Origin: Pseudomonas sp. WS 5079
Lineage (GTDB): Bacteria > Pseudomonadota > Gammaproteobacteria > Pseudomonadales > Pseudomonadaceae
Assembly: GCF_012985465.1 (NCBI RefSeq)
Contig: NZ_JAAQWN010000002.1
Coordinates: forward strand, 372,001 to 436,000
Length of the DNA stretch: 64,000 bases
Reading direction: 5' to 3'
A program made the position numbers and the translations under genes. How positions within the stretch are numbered: position 1 is the first letter of the stretch; each line of letters opens with the position of its first letter. Below are positions 59,076 through 64,000 of the stretch, one piece after another. The notes under the pieces are model-generated. The model searched no databases, had not been told where the DNA came from, and saw nothing but the letters and a program-made list of their open reading frames with translations.

Positions 59076-60527
59076 ATGATCCCAGTAATCCTTTCCGGTG
59101 GTAGCGGCTCACGTCTTTGGCCGCTTTCCCGTAAACAGTTCCCTAAACAGTTCCTCGCCCTGACCGGCGAGCACACGCTGTTCCAGCAAACCCTGGAGCG
59201 CCTGGTGTTCGAAGGCATGGACGCACCGATCATCGTCTGCAACAAAGACCACCGCTTTATCGTCAATGAGCAACTGAGCACTCGCAAGCTCGACAGCCAG
59301 CGCATCCTGATGGAACCGTTCGGGCGCAACACCGCGCCGGCCGTGGCCCTGACCGCGATGATGCTGGTCAACGAAGGCCGTGACGAGCTGATGCTGGTCC
59401 TGCCTGCCGACCACGTACTGGACGATCAAAAAGCCCTGCAACGCGCCCTGGCCCTGGCCACCGTGGCCGCCGAGCGTGGCGAGATGGTGCTGTTCGGCGT
59501 GCCGGCCACCCGCCCGGAAACCGGCTACGGCTACATCAAGTCCACCAACGATTCACTGCTGCCCGAAGGTGTCAGCCGCGTGCAGCAGTTCGTCGAAAAA
59601 CCCGATGAAAAACGCGCCGTCGAGTTCGTCAAGAGCGGCGGTTACTTCTGGAACAGCGGCATGTTCCTGTTTCGCGCCAGCCGCTTCCTCGAAGAGCTGA
59701 AAAAGCACGACCCGGACATCTACGACACCTGCGTGCTGACCCTGGAGCGCAGCGAACACACCGCCGACACCGTGACCTTCGACGAAGCTACCTTCGCCTG
59801 CTGCCCGGACAATTCCATCGACTACGCGGTGATGGAAAAAACCCAGCGCGCCTGCGTGGTGCCGCTGAGCGCCGGCTGGAGCGACGTGGGTTGCTGGGCT
59901 TCGCTGTGGGCGGTCAACGACAAGGACGCCAACGGCAACGTGACCAAGGGCGACGTGGTGATCCAGGACAGCAAGAACTGCATGATCCACGGCAACGGCA
60001 AGCTGGTGTCGGTGATTGGCCTGGAAAACATCGTGGTGGTGGAAACCAAGGACGCGATGATGATTGCCCACAAGGACAAGGTCCAGGGCGTCAAGCAGAT
60101 GGTCAACACCCTCAACGAACAGGGGCGCAGCGAGACCCAGAACCACTGCGAGGTGTACCGCCCGTGGGGCTCCTACGACTCGGTGGACATGGGCGGGCGT
60201 TTCCAGGTCAAGCACATCTCGGTCAAGCCCGGCGCGTGCCTGTCGCTACAGATGCACCACCACCGCGCCGAACACTGGATCGTGGTCAGCGGCACCGCCG
60301 AAGTGACCTGCGACGAAAACGTGTTCCTGCTCTGCGAGAACCAGTCCACCTACATCCCGATTGCCTCGGTGCATCGCTTGCGCAACCCGGGCAAGATCCC
60401 GTTGGAGATCATCGAAGTGCAATCGGGCAGTTATCTGGGCGAGGACGATATCGAGCGGTTTGAAGATATATACGGGCGCTCGACCCCGATCGAGCGTGGC
60501 GTTTCGGTAAAAACCATCGCGCAGTAA
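59076..60527 (+). CDS. algA: Phosphomannose isomerase / GDP-mannose pyrophosphorylase
   Basis: A 483-residue bifunctional cytosolic enzyme. The N-terminal pyrophosphorylase begins MIPVILSGGSGSRLWPLSRKQFPKQF with the nucleotide-binding signature, and the C-terminal isomerase has the zinc site in LQMHHHRAEHW. It makes mannose-6-phosphate and, after AlgC, GDP-mannose for AlgD. The ATG at 59076 has AAGGAG upstream; the open frame before it runs through REP-flanking sequence. It is the last gene of the operon. Confidence 0.96.
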   Translation: MIPVILSGGSGSRLWPLSRKQFPKQFLALTGEHTLFQQTLERLVFEGMDAPIIVCNKDHRFIVNEQLSTRKLDSQRILMEPFGRNTAPAVALTAMMLVNEGRDELMLVLPADHVLDDQKALQRALALATVAAERGEMVLFGVPATRPETGYGYIKSTNDSLLPEGVSRVQQFVEKPDEKRAVEFVKSGGYFWNSGMFLFRASRFLEELKKHDPDIYDTCVLTLERSEHTADTVTFDEATFACCPDNSIDYAVMEKTQRACVVPLSAGWSDVGCWASLWAVNDKDANGNVTKGDVVIQDSKNCMIHGNGKLVSVIGLENIVVVETKDAMMIAHKDKVQGVKQMVNTLNEQGRSETQNHCEVYRPWGSYDSVDMGGRFQVKHISVKPGACLSLQMHHHRAEHWIVVSGTAEVTCDENVFLLCENQSTYIPIASVHRLRNPGKIPLEIIEVQSGSYLGEDDIERFEDIYGRSTPIERGVSVKTIAQ

Positions 60528-60538
60528 TACCGCAGACC

Positions 60539-60600
60539 AAAAAGCCCTCGCCCGGCCCATTGCGTCCCCTATCCGCAGTGGGTTGAGTGGGGGCTTTTTC
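60539..60600. terminator. Terminator of the alginate operon
   Basis: Arms AAAAAGCCC and GGGCTTTTT with an inner pairing CCCATTGCG/CGCAGTGGG and a T-run. It lies between algA and the convergent toxin gene and can serve both. Confidence 0.85.
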
Positions 60601-60638
60601 TGAGTGCGGCATTGATCACCCTCCCAGGGTGGCAGCCT

Positions 60639-63377
60639 TCATTGGAAATAGTCCTTGAACGTGTTCGTCCCCAGATACAGGAAGTTCGACGGCGTCAGCT
60701 TGATTTCCTTGGGCATTTTAAGCTCAACAAACGGACTGCCTGCGGTGACCGGGCCTAGATCCGTGGGCGCCTGCTCAGAGCTGAATATCACCATGTAGTC
60801 GCCACTGCCCACGTAGCGTTCATTGCCTAGGAACAGCAGGTTCTCAACGTTTTCACTGTTGAATTGCTGGCCTGGAGGGTTAACGTACACCCCGCCCTTG
60901 GAACCCGCGCGCCGTTCACCACGCGCCAAATCGTTGATACTGTGCTCGCGGGCGATGGCTTCTGAACCTGCCTTGCTGGTGTAGTGAATGTAAACGGGCT
61001 TGCCGGTGTAGGTGCCCGAGTCGACGATCGATTGCCAATCCTGATGATTGACCAATGCTTGATTCGCCGCTGAGCTTGATGCCAGCGGGCCGGACCCGGC
61101 CGGGCGTTCTCGGGAAGCGTTGACACCCTTGGCTTGTTTGTTCCCCCCAAGCATCCTGCTCGAACGCCATTCGCCATTCGCCCCCGCTTCGACGGTCAGT
61201 ACGGGTTTACCCGTCAGAGGGTCAACAATCTGGACGTATCCGTCACTGAGTTTGAAATCACTTTTGATCTCATACGTATTGGCAATACCTGACTGATCGG
61301 TGTAACGGATAAACCACCGATCGGCTCCCGCCTCGTCCTTGAATTGATAAATCCCTTTGCTATTGAGGGTGCTCCTGGCGAGCAATGCCTCGCCATCCGC
61401 GACGACATAGGCGCTCAGATTGCCCGCTTGTGACGGTCGCAACAGATTGGGCACATCGACACCCGCGTTGGCGAGTTCAAGGACTGCCGGCTCTTCAGTG
61501 GGCAGTGCAAAGGGGTCTTCGGCTGCCGAGCCGGTACCCACGGAAGAGAACAAGGTGTTGAGCATTGCGTCGAACGTCTTCGACGCCCCATCACGGCGCT
61601 CGGCCTGGGTGTCGCCCGACGCCTCCTTTTCGCTGCCCAGTACAATTTCCGTGAGGCCTGTAACCACCGCGGCAGCGGCGACCGGTGCGCCCAACGGCGC
61701 CAGTTTGAGCAGCAATTGTGCTCCGACCGAGATGTCGTTGAGCCAGGTGTCACGCGTGACTTGGCTGTTGGATTTGATCGCGGTGTCTGCATCGTTGTTC
61801 ATGCGCTGCTGGCTCAGGTCCGCCATGTGGCTGAACACATCGCCCTTGATCGCGAAGTTGCCGCGGTCAATGACGCTGCCCTCCTGATCGCTGACACTTG
61901 CCGTACCGAGGTACTCCAACGTGGTATCCAGGCCATCTTTGGGACGGATATCAGGCACCAGGGAGCTCAGCGGTACTATTGCGTTGAGCAAGGTGCTGCC
62001 AAATCCCCCGGTATCGCTGTTCTGCCGATCAGCCAGGGAAAAGTGCGACTCCAGGGCGGTGCGCGACTGGGGCGTCCTGGCCTGCTCGCTGACCCACTGA
62101 TCCATTTTTTCCAGCGAGGCGAACTTGAGAAAAGCCGGCTGGGCATCAGGGATATAGAGAATCTGCACGCCATCCAGCCGACCGTTGACATATTTTGGGG
62201 AGCCCTCCCCGGGCAGGGTAAAACGCACAATGTCACTGGATTGAAAACCATTGATATCGAAGGTATGGACCTGGACGTCGCCACTTACCGGGGATTTCGC
62301 CTGCAGTTTGTCGACGGTCAGGGGCTGGTCTTCAGCCAATGCCTCACCGGTAACAGCCTTCATCAGCCGTAGATAGTCGCTGTGGGTGAACTCATGCTCG
62401 GCCGGCTGCAGCGCCCGCTCAGCCGGTAGCCTGGCCTCCTGGGCCTTGAGTTGCTCGCCGGCCTTATAGATGAATATGCCTTTCTGAACGGTGCGGTAGT
62501 CGTCGGCGTGGTCTTTCCAGAAGCTGTGGATTTTTTCGGACATGCTCGTCTGGAAATCGGACTTCCACAGGGCCTTCATGAAGTCCGAAGGCTTCAGGGG
62601 GATTTGGTTATGAGCACCGTAGCCGGCTTTTTGGCTTTGCCCGGGGCCGTCTTTATACAAACCTGCTTCCGAGTCCAGAGTGCCGGGAATCCCGTCGTGC
62701 TCGGAAAAGTTCTTCAATACCGCGTCGGTCAACGTGATGGATGAAGTGGGCTCTTCCTTCAAGTGTTCCCAACCGGTAACGGTGGCCGCAGATTGTGATG
62801 CGTCAAACCGATTCAAATAGGTCTTGTCGGCGTCCACATGGGTTCCGGTCAACTGGAACACAATAGCTTGCGCCAGCTTTTTGGCTTCTTGGCGCACATC
62901 GGGAAATGCCACCGCGGTATCCAGCGCAATGGACTTGAACTTGGCTTTCTCCAGATTGGCCCTGGCCACCTGCTCGGTAATGACTGCGTAGGCATTGGAG
63001 ATGGCTGTGGGCTCTAGGGACGATACGGTCTGCCTGAGTTGGGTGAGCTCTTCGCGGTTTTGCGGAACGCTCCAGCCATTGGCGGTGATGTATTGCGCAA
63101 GGCTGATGTGTAGGGTCGGGCCTGAGTGTGGCGCATCCGGCGCCAGGTGGATCTTGGCCGTCTGCAAGGCTGGAAAAATCCGCTCATTGGATATACGGCC
63201 CGTGGTAATGCCTTGCTCCAGGCCGGCCAGTGTCAGGATCAGCGAATTACGGTGGTCCAGGTCACTGCTGCCAGAGGGTGATTGGGTATTGGATACAGGT
63301 TTTGTCGGACTGCTCTCTTGGGCAGCATCGACGAGGTGGTAAGTGGGAAGAGAAAAGTTTCGTATGGGAAAGCTCAT
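60639..63377 (-). CDS. Putative toxin with dermonecrotic-toxin-like middle and C-terminal HYD1-type ADP-ribosyltransferase domain
   Basis: A 912-residue protein starting MSFPIRNFSLPTYHLV. Residues ~20-45 are Ser/Thr/Pro-rich. A helical middle region follows, and residues ~365-440 (SSDIVRFTLPGEG, VQILYIPDAQPAFLKFASLEKM) resemble the DUF6543 dermonecrotic-toxin family of pseudomonads. A hydrophobic stretch lies at ~552-580 (KLAPLGAPVAAAAVVTGL). The last ~125 residues open with KPVYIHYTSKAGSEAIAREHSI and include GSKGGVYVNPPGQ, the H-Y-[DT] signature of Tox-ART-HYD1. No signal peptide, and no immunity gene is adjacent. The frame extends upstream to 63560, but ATG 63377 is preferred. Confidence 0.78.
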   Translation of the reverse strand: MSFPIRNFSLPTYHLVDAAQESSPTKPVSNTQSPSGSSDLDHRNSLILTLAGLEQGITTGRISNERIFPALQTAKIHLAPDAPHSGPTLHISLAQYITANGWSVPQNREELTQLRQTVSSLEPTAISNAYAVITEQVARANLEKAKFKSIALDTAVAFPDVRQEAKKLAQAIVFQLTGTHVDADKTYLNRFDASQSAATVTGWEHLKEEPTSSITLTDAVLKNFSEHDGIPGTLDSEAGLYKDGPGQSQKAGYGAHNQIPLKPSDFMKALWKSDFQTSMSEKIHSFWKDHADDYRTVQKGIFIYKAGEQLKAQEARLPAERALQPAEHEFTHSDYLRLMKAVTGEALAEDQPLTVDKLQAKSPVSGDVQVHTFDINGFQSSDIVRFTLPGEGSPKYVNGRLDGVQILYIPDAQPAFLKFASLEKMDQWVSEQARTPQSRTALESHFSLADRQNSDTGGFGSTLLNAIVPLSSLVPDIRPKDGLDTTLEYLGTASVSDQEGSVIDRGNFAIKGDVFSHMADLSQQRMNNDADTAIKSNSQVTRDTWLNDISVGAQLLLKLAPLGAPVAAAAVVTGLTEIVLGSEKEASGDTQAERRDGASKTFDAMLNTLFSSVGTGSAAEDPFALPTEEPAVLELANAGVDVPNLLRPSQAGNLSAYVVADGEALLARSTLNSKGIYQFKDEAGADRWFIRYTDQSGIANTYEIKSDFKLSDGYVQIVDPLTGKPVLTVEAGANGEWRSSRMLGGNKQAKGVNASRERPAGSGPLASSSAANQALVNHQDWQSIVDSGTYTGKPVYIHYTSKAGSEAIAREHSINDLARGERRAGSKGGVYVNPPGQQFNSENVENLLFLGNERYVGSGDYMVIFSSEQAPTDLGPVTAGSPFVELKMPKEIKLTPSNFLYLGTNTFKDYFQ

Positions 63378-63580
63378 GGGGTGTGTGCTCCGCACGTCTA
63401 TAGAAGACCGCAGATCAACGGTTGTCGCTCTGTGGCTGTATATATTTAAGTGAGGCGAACGCCGCCCATGATTCCAGCGCCAAGGTATCGGGGCGTGTCC
63501 GCGTGCGGGCAACCGCAACCCGATAGGCAACCGCCTGCTGTCAACGGTACGATGGTTCACCTATCCGCGAGGCTGCCCCC

Positions 63581-64000
63581 ATGTTCTTCGGTGTTCTACT
63601 GATCATCACCTGGCTGATCCTGCTGCTGCGCTACCCGGCCAGGGCGTTGCCGGTATCCCTCGCCGCCGCTGTGGGCCTGGGCTGCGTGGCGATGTGGGTG
63701 GTCTGGCTGGACAATCGCGAAGCCGCGCAACTGGCGCGCCTGGAGCTGCGCATCAGCTACGCCCCCGACCAGTGCCCCGCCGACCGCCCCTTGCAGCTCA
63801 AGCTGAACAACGGCAACGACGTCCCCCTGACCGAACTGCGCTGGCGCGTCGGCGCCTATGCGCCGGGTGATACGGTGAACCTGGCCGATAACGTCTATGC
63901 TGCCCCGCGCTATCGCGGCCCCGGCGAGCTGCAGGCCGGCGCCACCTGGGAAGATTGCCTGCCGGTGCCGCCACTGCGCCCCGGCTACCGCCCGCATACC
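63581..64000 (+). CDS. Membrane-anchored protein of unknown function (partial, 5' part)
   Basis: The frame from ATG 63581 is open to the window edge, giving at least 140 residues. The N-terminus MFFGVLLIITWLILLLRYP is a strong membrane segment, and a second one follows (ALPVSLAAAVGLGCVAMWVVWL). Residues 45-140 are a predicted periplasmic beta-rich domain (LELRISYAPDQCPADRPLQLKLNNGN). It resembles small envelope proteins found in Pseudomonas, but I do not recognise a named family. The stop codon is outside the window. Confidence 0.78.
   Translation, partial: MFFGVLLIITWLILLLRYPARALPVSLAAAVGLGCVAMWVVWLDNREAAQLARLELRISYAPDQCPADRPLQLKLNNGNDVPLTELRWRVGAYAPGDTVNLADNVYAAPRYRGPGELQAGATWEDCLPVPPLRPGYRPHT

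Noticed and set aside
63378..63580. A possible Hrp box (type III effector promoter) upstream of the putative toxin
   Set aside because: I searched both strands for GGAACC-N15/16-CCAC and found no acceptable match, so a type III link is not supported.

Overview
The window is chromosomal DNA from a Pseudomonas of the P. fluorescens group. This is inferred from the high GC content, a complete alginate operon, the gene neighbourhood pepA-holC-valS-rlmF-hupN-yejK, an AapJQMP-type amino-acid transporter and a dozen REP-type palindromes built on TGTRGGAGC...GCTCCYACA arms. No tRNA, rRNA, insertion sequence, prophage or CRISPR array was seen.

Layout. 1-8 kb is housekeeping: the 3' end of pepA, holC, a small conserved gene, valS, rlmF, HU protein, a YejK-like nucleoid protein and a membrane-anchored glutaredoxin. 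8-10 kb has three minus-strand singletons (GST-like, GIY-YIG, NTF2-like). 10-20 kb is a surface-fibre locus: a NarL-type response regulator, an orphan REC-Hpt phosphorelay protein, then a DUF1120 chaperone/usher cluster with five single-domain subunits, a two-domain putative tip subunit, chaperone and usher, and a strong terminator-like hairpin inside the cluster. 20-22 kb holds an MFS exporter with a GntR regulator. An MqsR/MqsA toxin-antitoxin pair with a perfect palindromic operator follows. 22.8-27 kb is the aapJQMP operon (minus strand) behind a good sigma-54 promoter match. 27-31 kb carries an esterase, rhlB and a DauA-type D-amino-acid dehydrogenase.

30.9-37.8 kb is an accessory island: a 1624-residue RHS-repeat protein and, upstream on the same strand, an AT-rich gene for a 652-residue protein made of two tandem copies of an unfamiliar ~320-residue module. 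No immunity gene is evident. 38-43 kb returns to core functions (moaCDE, PhoH/PIN protein, divergent polysaccharide deacetylase, yaaA).

43.2-60.6 kb is the 12-gene alginate operon algD-8-44-K-E-G-X-L-I-J-F-A, with an AlgU-like promoter and a long leader. The proteins make GDP-mannuronate (AlgA, AlgD), polymerise it under c-di-GMP control (Alg8, Alg44), export it (AlgK, AlgE), and epimerise, trim and acetylate it (AlgG, AlgL, AlgX, AlgI, AlgJ, AlgF). Four REP elements sit in its gene junctions, and one appears to have entered the 5' coding region of algK in frame. Convergent to algA is a 912-residue putative toxin with a C-terminal ADP-ribosyltransferase-like (HYD1-type) domain. The window ends inside a small membrane-anchored protein gene.

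The strongest candidates for undescribed biology are the tandem-module protein paired with the RHS toxin, the HYD1-type toxin, the kinase-less phosphorelay beside the fimbrial cluster, and the REP insertion in algK.
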